A stretch of 64,000 nt of DNA from Nakaseomyces glabratus (taxonomy: Eukaryota; Ascomycota; Saccharomycetes; Saccharomycetales; Saccharomycetaceae): positions 62,001 through 126,000 of the forward strand of contig NC_088962.1 in NCBI RefSeq assembly GCF_010111755.1, read 5' to 3'. The notes under the pieces are model-generated. The model ran no database searches. It saw nothing but the letters and a program-made list of their open reading frames with translations, and was not told where the DNA came from. A program made the position numbers and the translations under genes. Positions 11,814 through 23,480 of the stretch are shown here, piece after piece. Positions within the stretch are counted from its first letter, which is position 1, and the number at the start of each line of letters is the position of its first letter.

Positions 11814-14800
11814 GATGACATTCGAATAGTTAAGAGGCGTGATAATAACGCTTAAAGTATTTAGATTATTGTACTTCAAGAATTGATATACATAGAGTAC
11901 TTCACAAAGTAATTTTCTGAAAATATCTCCCCAGATAAAAATAGTCCTAAGAACATAATGGAAAACAATGAAACAAATTTCATTGCATACAGAAATTAGG
12001 GTGGAATCAGGGATATTGCTATGCCAAATTAATTGATTAACAAACTAGTTTCCAATAGAACGTTGACGGAACAAGACAATTGGTGCGATCGCAACCGCGT
12101 TAATTGAATTCTCCACTCGTATCAATCCTGAAACAAGACTGAGGATGTAGAGAGCATTGCATTGGAAGGCTTAAGTTTTTGGCGTGTTTTCTTTAATGTG
12201 AAAGGAAATGAGAAAAAAATGAGTAAGAGAACATATTTTATTCAAGGATGAATCAAGAAGACTCATTTATTTATAGTTAAAAAGTCTGCACTGTGCTGCC
12301 ACAAGTTTTCCAATATTCATGAAAATTTTCTTCACAGGCTACGCCATTCGTTTATCGGTATAGTGCTGATACTGGAAATTATCTTTATAGGGCTTGAGAT
12401 TAACTTCACGAAAATAGGTATTCAGTGCCATTATGATGATCGAATTTTTAACAAATCTGAAACACATTGTATTTTCAATGAGACTGTACAGAAACAAACT
12501 GATTTAATCATTATGCTATGCACAGCTATTTCAAAAATATATCTTTACAAGCAACATATGCTGGCAATAAATAAAACTGACGCGTGATCACGTTAAATGT
12601 CAATTAGAGAACACTTATTTTAAATGTATCAAGTTCAGCATCTACATGGATTTTCACCGTCTACAGACCCACTTTCACAATAATATACTCTAACCTTCAC
12701 TTTAACAAACATACAATACGAGTGACTCTTCTCTACCCATTAATTAGAACAGGTATATGACGGATTTTCCTATATATGTATTTACATCTTGGCATAAATA
12801 CGCTAGACCCTCAAGTAACTGTCTTGTAAGAGGCGACGATTTGATCGAAAAGGGATCTTCAAATGCATCAACTGGTTGCTGTCTCTCCCTTAAACTGAAA
12901 TCAATTCATTAGAATCTAAGAAGTGTTTTATGCAGTACTATAGATCAAGAATTACGTCGCTGTTCTCACTATCTCATCGAAGCATAAATCAATCGGGTAT
13001 GATATTTTCTTACCGAGGTAGCTGGACAATTTCTGGCAGATTCATACTTCCGAACCCCCCATAGAGGATGATCATGAAAGATCGAATGATATTGGGGGAA
13101 GTACTTGGACTCGGAAAATATTGAACTAATTTGATATTGCATAATTCTCCTTTATTTCGCTATGGTAGCAATTGACACTGTTTCTTAGATTTTAATAGTT
13201 CAACTTTTAAAAAATGTTCTACTTTAGTTTGTAAGAGAAAAGGTTCTAGTACTACAATACTAATATGGAGTATATCTAATAAGAAGTAGTTAACATAAGA
13301 AGCCTATCAAACAACCGAGATGTACCAAGCTTATTAGTGGTGAATAGTAGACCGTAGTTCAAGAGTAGGAACCCTAAGTAATCTACAGCAGTCAATGCGA
13401 ACCAGATTTAATAAGTGTTTTATTTGGTCAAATAATCTGTATGACTACCATGTGTCGTCCGTATATTACCAGGAATAACTGAGTTCAGAGTACAATGCTT
13501 ACCAAGATGAAAAAGGACTAGACAAAAACCTAAACATTATGAAATATGATGATAATATGTGATATTGTATTTGCTTACCACCTAAACTCTTCAAACATAA
13601 AGTATCGTACTAGCAAAAGGATTCAACCCGAGTTACCACTAAGCTAACTATACTAACAAAACTGGCATTTGATAATATTGTGGAGGGAAAGGGTCTTAAC
13701 GTTCTGAGGACGTTAAATAAATACCTTAGCTAGGGGAAGATTAGGAATATAAACCACAGAATATTATGGAGACAGAAAATGACGTTGCATAAATAACTCT
13801 TTCCTAATTAGGAAAATGGAAGCTTTTTGGTTTTCAAATTCTCTGCTTTTTTCCGATTCTTGTATCTGTCGATATTCCAAGGCTCAGACCCGCTAGAAGC
13901 CGTCTTAGTGAAGTTGAAATGATGTAAATATGAAAAAAGTAACACGTTAATGTGTTCAGTTGTTTTCGAGAACTCGCATTATTTCTTCCTTGAATCAAGA
14001 CTACATATTGCGTTGTAATGAGAGATTTTTCTTTTTTCCCCTCTACTAGCAATATTACCATTATTTGTATTCTTAAACTCCATTCAATAAAGGTGTGTTT
14101 GCTTTTCTACATAGGGTCTACCTTGTGCTGCTATGTAAACAGGATCCGATTCTAATTATAAATCAACCAAAAAAAGAAACTAAATGGTCTTCAAGAGGGG
14201 AAGGACATTTTCTTTTGTCCCCCGCTACGCCGTCACTTAATAAACACATTGCAATAAAAAAATAAGAAACAACAAGTAAATTTACAAGAAAATCCAAACT
14301 GCTTACTAGCTAGTACAATTTTGCTACACTATTGTAGATTTTAACATCTTGGCATAAGAAGAATGAGTTCGGTATCTTACTGAACCTGAGTTTTGACCAC
14401 TATCAATTTTTTATTCTCCTTGAATTATCTATGTGTTCTGACCACTTCTGCTCTCAAACTTTCACAAAAGCAAGATTTAACATACTAACTCATTGTTGTT
14501 TTCCATATTACCGAAAGACAACAGAGAAAGGCACAGCATTTTTTTATTTTTGCTTTTGTTTTTTTTGCAATTTTTGTATGTAATCTTATAACTCCTCAGA
14601 TTTTAACGAAAGTTGCGTTGTAATATACGTTTGCGACTTTTCTTCTACGCTAACTCAATCTATTTGGGTATCACAAGCTAGGGATTGCTGCTGTTCCAAG
14701 ACTATACGAAGCCGTGAAGAATATGATACATCTTCAGAACTGCACAGTCGAAAAGCATGGGTACCGCAAGTTAATTGTATAGCAGATCGTATAACTTAAA

Positions 14801-17076
14801 CAGAAACCGTTTGGAAGTATTTCTATCCCGATTTCCGTTACATCATCCTCTGAAGTAGATGTGCATAATTATGCAACGAGTATTTCATTAACTTATATAC
14901 AGAGGACATAGGGCCAATCAATTCCACAGCAGTCAAAAAGATACCAACTCTACAGCCAGCAGCGGCTAACCAATCATTTATCTTTGCAGGCTGTCTTGTG
15001 ACTAGCTTCCTCTGCCCCTCTTTGCCCCTCTCTAAAACCCATATTTGTGCAAGGTGCAGTTTTTTGTTCCTTACAATATCTTGGAACGTAAGATAGTTCC
15101 CAATGCAGTAGGGCCATTGATTGTCATTATGCGACAAAACAGCGGAAAAACCAGCAAGAGAAAAACAATTTACGATTTTTTCCTTGGTGCTGCCTCCTTT
15201 TTCTCCTCCTACACTCCCAGTCTCCTACGGTTCTTTTATGGTGATCCTTTTTCAAATGATTAAAAAAAATTGAAATAAAGAACAAAAGAACGAAAGAACA
15301 AGAGACCAAAAGTATACCCACTAAATCCCCGCACGCATACTCATACCACAGATTTTGTAACTTCTCAATGTACATTAGCCACCGGAAAGTGGCCAGAATG
15401 TCCCAGATGGTGTCGTGCGGACCATTCCTCTCCACTCTCTTCCTCCACCATCCCCTCTCTTTCCCCCCTCCCTCAATTCTCTCTCACCTTTTAGTTTTTT
15501 TTCGCAGCCTACGAAATAGAAAATCTGAAGAGAGTCACCCAAAGAAAACTCTGCACATCCCAGTGGGAACAAAAATGGAAGTTTCTATACCTTTGCGAAG
15601 AAGGGAAAAAAAAAAGAAACTAATCTACGGTTTCTGCTGCGGGCACATCTGTGCATTGTTACAATTCACTACAAGTCTTCGATTTTGTTATTTCGTCCCT
15701 TTGAAAGCGATGAACTTGTAGTAGAACACAATAAGAGCATTCAACTGGGACTTAATCTATCATTTGCCAAAGAGCGCACTGTACGTCCCTCATACAGAGA
15801 AGTAGCGAACACTGAACTTCGAATCACTAAGTAGGTGATGAAATCGACCTGATTTCGGAATAACATTGCTACGGATCCTTCAGAAAAGAACGCAAAGATT
15901 TGAAGGGGGAACGGTGTCTGGAAAATGAGATGCTTCCATGCGTAAAGGGGGGTCCAAAATTTTTTCCACCTAATAACTTTGTACTTCCTGTTGTTTTTTT
16001 ATTGTTCCTAGTGTATTCTTTGCACAGTTCTAATATATCGATCTATATTGTTATTCTTGCTCTAGTAATGCTGTTTTTCCTTACACATAATATATCTAGC
16101 GTAGAACAAACTCATAAATTATTTCTTTTTTTCTTTTTTGTTAGTGAAAATCTACCAACTCTTCACTTGATTTCAGTGTTTCTGCTTACCCTTGACTCTA
16201 TCTTTTTTTAACGTTCTCTGAACCTAAGACCAGCTGTTATAATATAAGCATGGCCTTTGGATTCGGTTCCCAGAACCCTTTCCAATTGTTTATAAAGTAT
16301 TGAACCATATAACCGGATCTCCCTGCATTTGATATTTGATTGCGTCCCGCTGTAGGAGCTAGTCAACACATACACTCAATATCCACATTTTTTTTTAGAC
16401 TGATCATCAAAGTCGCAAGCATATAATAATATTCTTGCAAACAATCACATTCCCACTGTTTATTACACTTTGGTGGGAAAGATTTCGAAGAGAAACCCTT
16501 TCATCTGAAGTTAGCTATATTTGAAACCCCCATTCAAATAAAAATTGAGAATTATAGCCCCTCCAAGAAGATTTTATACTGATAACTCATACAACAAACA
16601 ATTGGAGGTTTCATAATAACTTGCCTACTGATTCCATTATCGAGCGCAGCAATTTGACAATCTTTTTACTTTCAGGAAAAATAAAGGCAAAATACAAGGC
16701 ATAGTTTTGCAACCCTGGTACAATATTAGTCTGGTACATTATTTGTATGGTGTATCATAGCTTTCAGATAGGTTGATTAATATCCATTAGTCAAAAATAA
16801 TAGCACCATAAAGTGAAATTAATAGTCGTTTATCTTCTGAGAACCACTCGGGATATATCACACTCAGACTTTATTCCAAAAGGCTAACTCATATATTTAA
16901 CAAAAGGACTATCTATCCATTATCAACCATTTAGCTTCACGTCTTTTGCGTATCAGTTTAGAACCTGCTCTTCATTTGAATGTCTACTTGACGATAATAA
17001 CTGTTTCTATTTGAACCAAACGCCAACTCATAGGACATAAGTTTTAAGGCTACCTAGAATATTAAATTTCTTCACT
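11814..17076. other. 5.3 kb gene desert upstream of RGM1/USV1
   Basis: I cannot support any gene in this interval. The open frames of 60-117 codons here overlap each other, several start at non-ATG codons, and none resembles a known family. Visible structure: eight CCCCT/AGGGG STRE cores (14197, 15015, 15025, 15452, 15465, 15904, 15946, 16558), a polypyrimidine tract on the plus strand at about 15424-15490, and many A/T runs. I interpret it as an expanded regulatory region for the stress-related zinc-finger gene downstream, possibly with a non-coding transcript or a decayed gene such as a former FAS2 neighbour; neither is shown. Confidence 0.5.
15015..15029 (-). promoter_or_regulatory. Paired stress-response elements (STRE)
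   Basis: Two CCCCT cores (AGGGG on the minus strand) lie 10 bp apart within a short tandem repeat of the form TGCCCCTCT. The spacing equals about one helical turn. STREs bind Msn2/Msn4 and, in S. cerevisiae, related C2H2 factors. The distance to the USV1/RGM1 ATG is about 2.05 kb, so function there is inferred. Confidence 0.4.
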
Positions 17077-18393
17077 ATGATGCAGAATAATAAAAGCAAC
17101 CAAAGCAATTCATCAAACGAAATAAATCGACCTTCGAACGGTCGAAAAAAATACAACAGTTTTGCTGCTACACAACAAACTCAAAACAAAAAGATCTTTA
17201 AGTGTGAAGGTTATGAGGATTGTTCTATGGCATTCACAAGGGCTGAACACCATGCTAGACATATACGTAAGCACACAGGAGAAAAACCATTTCAATGTGA
17301 CATTTGTATGAAGTTTTTTAGTCGTATCGACAATCTGAAACAACACAAAGATTCTGTTCATTCAGCAAACAAGGCAAAGGGATTCAATTCTGTCTATTAT
17401 GGCCAGAAAAAGGTTAAACAAAATAAAAAATCAGAGTCATCTTCTCCAGATAGCATTATTAGCAAGTTAGGCCAATATAGTTCCCCAGACTCAGATTCTT
17501 CATCAAAATCACAATCTTTCAAGAATAGTAATTCGGCCAATTCAAACAATCTTGATCGGAAAACTCAAGAAAGTAGATTTGAAAAATCCACACGCAAATC
17601 CTATGCTTCGTCTATTTTCTCGAATTCCGATAACAACGATAGCTACAATACCTCTTTTTCAACTTCATCAATATCACAATCGTCAGTTGTACCTCGACTA
17701 TCCAGTAACAATGAGGGAAATATACCCAATGAGAGAAATGTTAGCTTTAAGAGTGTGCCTCAATATCAACAAAGTCATCCGATCTTTCAGTTGAATGTTT
17801 CTAATCCTCCAAATCAATTTGCGCCATTATTGCACTCACAAGCCAACAGTCAACAATTTCCAATGCAACCGCTCCCGACACATAACCAAGAGAGGCGTTT
17901 TAATGATAATCGTGGATTTGCGTATTTTAATAATGATAATAGCAAAATAGCTGTATTTCCACACGCATTTGGATATGAAAGAACAAAAACTTATCCTGAA
18001 CCGGCTATTTCCCACAATGAAATTTTGATTACTCCTAATTTTGCCCAATATGGTCAATCGTTCAGTAACAATACGAACAACAATACATTCCGAACAACGT
18101 CACCCTCTTCATATAGGTGTCCTAACCCATCAAGTAAAAAGAGGCAACATAGTTATGAGAAATTGCATGAATTGAATAATAATTATAACCATCCTAGACC
18201 AAACATTAGAAATGACAAAAATAACTTGGATATTAAAAATAAGCCAGACAATAACTCGACGAGTTTTGCAGACAGGGGACCAGAAATTATTACGACTGAC
18301 CAAAAGACATCAGCATCTGAAAGTCGTGCAACTGATAGTTCTGACGATGACGCCTCTACATCTAGACTAAAGTTAAAGTACATTATCACTTAG
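17077..18393 (+). CDS. USV1: C2H2 zinc-finger transcription factor, RGM1/USV1 family
   Basis: This 438-residue protein has two tandem C2H2 fingers at the N terminus: Cys43-Cys49...His62-His66 (unusual five-residue spacing between the cysteines) and Cys74-Cys77...His90-His95, joined by the TGEKPF linker. The rest is low-complexity Ser/Asn/Gln-rich sequence and ends in a basic LKLKY segment. In S. cerevisiae RGM1 (YMR182C) and USV1 (YPL230W) are duplicates; Usv1 controls genes for growth on non-fermentable carbon, salt stress and cell wall. The finger arrangement plus the position beside an SSO gene fit this pair. The length is nearer Usv1 (391) than Rgm1 (211). It is preceded by 5.3 kb of non-coding DNA rich in STRE cores, suggesting complex stress regulation. 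The family is secure; which duplicate it represents is not decided. Confidence 0.85.
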   Translation: MMQNNKSNQSNSSNEINRPSNGRKKYNSFAATQQTQNKKIFKCEGYEDCSMAFTRAEHHARHIRKHTGEKPFQCDICMKFFSRIDNLKQHKDSVHSANKAKGFNSVYYGQKKVKQNKKSESSSPDSIISKLGQYSSPDSDSSSKSQSFKNSNSANSNNLDRKTQESRFEKSTRKSYASSIFSNSDNNDSYNTSFSTSSISQSSVVPRLSSNNEGNIPNERNVSFKSVPQYQQSHPIFQLNVSNPPNQFAPLLHSQANSQQFPMQPLPTHNQERRFNDNRGFAYFNNDNSKIAVFPHAFGYERTKTYPEPAISHNEILITPNFAQYGQSFSNNTNNNTFRTTSPSSYRCPNPSSKKRQHSYEKLHELNNNYNHPRPNIRNDKNNLDIKNKPDNNSTSFADRGPEIITTDQKTSASESRATDSSDDDASTSRLKLKYIIT

Positions 18394-20935
18394 ATGAATG
18401 CCATTTAATTTAAGCCTTGCCATTATACTCTCCGCATATAGTAATACGTATCATTATTAGCATTGAAATAAGCTTACTGACTTACTTTCATTATTTGATT
18501 CTAGTCTCTGTAACATTTTAGGATTTTCTAGACTGCTTCATTAGCATCAGTGTCAAACCATAAATTGTGTCATATAGATTTCTAAAAGGGTGCTAATATA
18601 TTTTGCACATAGTCTCTTTTAGACAAACAGCAGTGGTTTATCTGAAGGGATAATTTTGTCCTTCAACGGATTGAATATAGTTAATTGGAGCTCAAAACCC
18701 TATCCCATCAACAAGTTTAATTTTAAAGAGCGGAATCACTCTTATTTGATAAAACATAAACGCTTAATAGGTATATGGTATTGCTTCCATCAGAACAACC
18801 GCCTTATATGGAGGCAAAGTTTTCAACCATATTATAACAAATCGAATATTGTTTATACCAACAAACATATTCCTAAAGCTGCCTAAAAAAACCCACTGAT
18901 GCTCATATCTCATAGTTAATTTATTCTGTGACTCACTCTAGCCACATTAGAAACTGAAGTTACATTTATAGCAATATTGGTTTATTTACTTTTACCAATG
19001 AAAGTTCTAGTTACTAGAAATAGCTCTTTTTCCATTTTCTCGTCATATTTTTATTTATTTTTTTTATTTTTTTTTGGCCAGTACTATGCTTAGATGTGAT
19101 CCCGCCAACAACCTTTACAAACGCAATGATACTTGATCACCATAGAAAATAGCAAAGACTATTACCAGAAAAAAATATTGTAAAAATCATCTATATGCCA
19201 AGAATTACAAACCTTGTCTCCGTCTCAAAGAGTAAACTCTTATATAGCAATACTAACCTCCTGGAACAGCATTGGTAAAAGGAAAGAAAGAACTTTCGAA
19301 CCGATGAATTGCGATTCGACCCCTTCATTTCTTCTTTTCAGAGACCTCTCCCCTTCTACATACCGCCATCTGCTGGAACACCTTCTCCTTCCCTTTATTA
19401 CACAGTGAATGCAATAATTTTGAACTCTTGGGAACCTCCAAACTTATCTTCTCCTTTCCGAATTAGGAAACTGAAAATCAGGCAACACAGTATTTGGTAA
19501 CCCTTTCTGCTGTAAAAAGGCGGGAAAAAAACTTCTTCTCAACTGCCCATGGAGAAAGGCGTATGGAAACGAGACGGTTGGAAAAGAAAAGAGGAAAAAG
19601 AAAGGATAGTTCAGAGGGCTCTTACTATTTGCCGATTCCATTGTAGGTGCAACCCTTAGGGAAGTCTGATTCATGGTGTTAGTAGGATGTTATGAATTGG
19701 AAAAGCACTTATCAGACTTTCCAACGTTAGACATAGGTGTGCAGCGTTTGGACTGCTTGGGTGAATAGAATAGATGAAGGTGAAAAAAAAAGGAAAAAGA
19801 AAAAAGCTGAAAGAAAGAGTACTATCAGAGGAAATCGAAGTACGTTATTAGTATAGCGATTGAGTATAAGTAACCCAGTGCCAAACGTTACTTGCTGTGG
19901 GGTCTTCTTCCATAACTCGAAGTCATATATACTTTACTTTTCTGTATCTTTCAATCAGCTAGGTACACCATAAAAAGTCCCAGCGAAAAAAATAAATTTG
20001 CCCGTACACCTCCAAACGTTTTGTTGGATGGCTACACTCTTGATTCTGCACCAAACAGGTTAGTCTTTCAGCATTTACAGACAGCTTAGTTTGTGTTCAT
20101 TCAAAATAGCTTAGCTTTTTTTATACACTAAGTTAGATGACATTATCAACCTTTAAGAGACTCACTATTGCATATCAAACATGTATATCCAATAAAGACT
20201 ATATATATTGAATTTAGACTCTATGTATTAGTTGTGTGGTTTAACTAGATCAAACTTGTGAAATTATGTGGTTATTCAAATTAGGTAAAAATTCAGGGAC
20301 ATCGTACATATCATGCAGTGCTAACACTACTTTAGTTTCTATTATTTCCCTTGAAGCTTGTATCGGTAGACTAGACTTTTAAGAAAGTCTCTGTAGTGTT
20401 AGATGTGTAGTAATAGTAATTCATATGGTCAAACTGTATGTGATGCTTCTCACAGGGTTCAGACGGTTACATACCATCGCTTGAGAGTCATAGTAAATGT
20501 TCAGGTTCACGATTAAATCATGCTTTCTCTTTGATGTACCTAACTACGGTATACTTGTCCTTCATTTTTCATTAATTTCTAAAGTTAGCAGTTCCTTACC
20601 TAGTGCAGCGGAACTTAGCCAGAACATCCCAAGAGCATGCAATATAAGTGAACAACATTTTCGATAATAATTACCTACTCCGTTTCATAGTGAAATACAG
20701 AAGTAAATATATATACTCGAGATCTGCTGGCAAAACTTATCATATTCTCTTTGGTTGAAGGGTGAAAATAACAGAAGAAGGAGAAGCATAGTTTTTATTT
20801 TGAGGGTTTTGTTTTAGAAACTTAGCAGACGGCATATTATTTAGCATAGTGCACATACAGGTTTGATAACAATTTATCAATATCATAGTTATAACTATCA
20901 GAAATCTAATTCAAGAGAAGTATTAATCAAGGGAA
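18394..20935. other. Gene-free region between USV1/RGM1 and CNB1
   Basis: This is 2.5 kb without a supportable gene. A long T-rich stretch lies at about 19048-19075 and a purine-rich stretch at 19780-19815. A TGACTCA heptamer is at 18929-18935 and a GCCCGTAC octamer at 20000-20007. Short frames here start at TTG or lack protein character. The right part presumably contains the CNB1 promoter. Confidence 0.5.
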
Positions 20936-21463
20936 ATGGGAGCTGCACCATCTAAAATTGTAGAGACTCTATTGGAGGACACCAATTTTGACAGAGATGA
21001 GATAGAAAGGCTACGTAAACGGTTTATGAAATTAGACAGAGATAGTTCAGGGTCTATAGACAAAAATGAGTTTATGAGTATACCTGGCGTGTCTGCAAAC
21101 CCATTAGCTGGACGTATTATGGAAGTCTTTGACGCTGACAATAGTGGTGATGTTGATTTTCAAGAGTTTATTACTGGGCTTTCTATATTCAGTGGAAGAG
21201 GTTCAAAAGACGAGAAGTTAAAGTTTGCATTCAAAATATATGATATAGACAAGGATGGTCTGATATCCAACGGTGAGCTTTTCATTGTGTTAAAGATTAT
21301 GGTGGGCTCAAACCTTGATGACAAGCAATTGCAACAGATTGTTGACCGTACTATCATGGAGAATGATTTAGATGGTGATGGTCAACTAAGTTTTGAAGAA
21401 TTCAAGAGTGCTATTGAAACTACCGAAGTAGCAAAGAGCCTGACCCTTCAGTACAGCGTGTAG
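20936..21463 (+). CDS. CNB1: Calcineurin regulatory subunit B (EF-hand protein)
   Basis: This 175-residue protein is nearly identical to S. cerevisiae Cnb1, the Ca2+-binding regulatory subunit of the phosphatase calcineurin, which activates Crz1 in stress, ion homeostasis and azole tolerance. MGAAPSK at the N terminus is an N-myristoylation signal. Four canonical EF-hand loops are complete: residues 34-45, 66-77, 103-114 and 144-155, each starting with Asp and ending with Glu. The reading frame is continuous from ATG to stop, whereas S. cerevisiae CNB1 has a small intron close to the start codon; the intron is absent here. About 2 kb of non-coding DNA flanks the gene on either side. Confidence 0.98.
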   Translation: MGAAPSKIVETLLEDTNFDRDEIERLRKRFMKLDRDSSGSIDKNEFMSIPGVSANPLAGRIMEVFDADNSGDVDFQEFITGLSIFSGRGSKDEKLKFAFKIYDIDKDGLISNGELFIVLKIMVGSNLDDKQLQQIVDRTIMENDLDGDGQLSFEEFKSAIETTEVAKSLTLQYSV

Positions 21464-23480
21464 TTCAGGCAAGAAACTTAACGAGGAGAGATGTAACTTA
21501 GGGCGACTAAGTATTTATGTATCTATGAATATCATGATATTTATTATTAAAGGACTCGATGAATAAAAGCAATCGATCACAAAATATCTAATGGTAAAGG
21601 AAATATAAAATCACCCCTTACAATAGTAAAGTGGTTGTCTTTCCTAGTGAGGGACATCAACACCCATTTCAAGGACAGAATAATCCTTGATCTACATTTC
21701 AGAGTTCGCATTTCTACTAATAGACAGTGATCAATAATATAACAAATAAAAACAATCCGATATATTGATTATTTCAACGTCATTAAACATATTGTATTAA
21801 TGTGGTTGGCACAATATAAATGCCATATGCAAGTGCAGTGATTAACGTAACAAATATATCATTGGGGAGTTGCTAAATAATAGCAACTTTTCTTTACCTA
21901 TTTATTTTACCCACCCACATTAGAAGAAAGAGTGGTTGGGGACTGTCTCATCCCAATATGAGCAAATAGTGATATCAAAGATTACCAATTGGTTGCATCC
22001 GGGTAAACCTTTCCTTTTGCGTTATCATCGCCCTTTCATGCTGGCTAGAAGTAGCGAGGATGTGGGATCCTTGCTATGAGGATAATGTGATCGATGAGCG
22101 TACGGGCATGTGAGGTGAGGATTCCATCAAGAGTTTCCTAATTTTGGTCGCATATGCATTTCATCGTGTATTCCTACATTTCAGTTAGACTGTTGCAGTG
22201 TTGCAGTGCTGCCCGTACACAGTTCAGCTCTTTCTCACTATAGAGGTCTTTCACTATAGAATAGTTTTATAGAATAGCTATTTCAGGAAAAGTGGAAATA
22301 ACGACCTTCGAATTAGTACTATTCGAGAGCCCATAGAGAAGCATATCAGAGACCATCAATTAAACATCTCTCTCCGAAAGTGTTGGAGGCAGTTTAGGTT
22401 TGTTTCTCTCTTAATACAGTTTTTGAAAGAGCTACTCTGTTGAAGTTGATAAAAAACCAAGATTAATCTTTTGGGAGAAGTGGTTTCTGTCAGGACAACA
22501 AGGTGCTACTACAACAAATCGAGTTAAAAGAAAAGACACGTTTGGTGCAGACTATCAGATTGGTAATACAAATCACAGTGCTGTAACTGAATACAGGTCA
22601 TCTCCAGAAAGATTGAAATAACTAATCAATAGCCTACCTTAGAATAGGGACTATCATATTCGGAATCTTTTTCTTCGAAAAAGCTCAGGCACCAATTTAA
22701 AAGAGTTGTGAGTATTTTGTTGGTGTGTATTTTGAGACTAAAAGGCAATTCAGGTAGATGAATTTCTGCATATTGAGTGAATTTTAGTTTGTTGAAGGTC
22801 ATTTATTCACATCGCATTCCTACATATAGTACAGACTGAGAAGCATTTACTACTATAATCTTCTATCTGAACTCCTGTTCCTCATTTTTTTTCTATTGGC
22901 AATACCGAACCGTTTAATTCTTTTCCTGTAAGAACAAGAAATTAAAAGTTCGTTTTTCATTTTGCTACTTGAGGAACACAAAGGCAAAATCTACAGAGAT
23001 AAGTGAAAACTTTTATAACGAGGGCAATTAATTGATTGTAAAATAAGTATCTCAGTTTAGGAGAATTGAAACTGTTGTTTTTCAATTTTGTGGCTATTTT
23101 GGTTGTCTTTACTAGAATCGTTTGGTAAGACCGAAGTATTGGTTTTGTGTAAGCTTTACATTTTTTTGCATTTTTGCATTTTTGCATTGAGGAACGTCAT
23201 CCTCATCTAGCCACTTTCTGTTTGAACTGTCCACTTTCTTAGTTTCCTCTGCATTAGGTTTTACACGGAAAATAAATTGATAGTACAAGATTTCTTGGTC
23301 GTCCATACCTTTGTTATAACTAGGAGATAAATTTTGAACATTTGTATCAATAAAAATTTGGTTTAAGAAGGCTGAGGTTAAAATTTTGAAAGGCCTTATC
23401 TTCAACTAACTGAAGTAAGATAAAAACTACTAATTCCAGTTTAGTCTTTACTGATTGTAATTTTACCATAACCAACAAAA
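21464..23480. other. CNB1 3' flank and GPB2 upstream region
   Basis: This 2.0 kb spacer holds a Reb1-type site (CCGGGTAA, 21999-22006), two GCCCGTAC octamers (minus strand at 22100-22107 and plus strand at 22211-22218), and a three-copy 8-bp repeat at 23163-23186. An antisense frame of 64 codons (23112-23306) looks mildly protein-like but has no recognised family. No gene is called. Confidence 0.5.
23163..23186. repeat. Tandem 8-bp repeat, TTTTTGCA x3
   Basis: Three perfect head-to-tail copies of TTTTTGCA lie about 300 bp upstream of the GPB2 ATG. The copy number is likely to vary between strains. The function is unknown; T-rich tracts of this kind can keep nucleosomes off promoters. Confidence 0.85.

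Noticed and set aside
15368..15721. 117-codon ATG frame in the gene desert
   Set aside because: Composition follows the local polypyrimidine and A-rich tracts (runs of Leu/Ser/Pro then Lys). It overlaps other random frames on both strands, and no family is recognised.
15930..16211. 93-codon frame with several membrane-like segments
   Set aside because: The hydrophobicity comes from T-rich DNA (Phe/Leu codons); no polar/charged pattern expected of real loops, and no homologue recognised. The longer version has only a TTG start.
19295..19325. TTTCGAACC / GATTCGAC words suggesting a second tRNA gene
   Set aside because: No acceptor, anticodon or D arm can be drawn around them on either strand.
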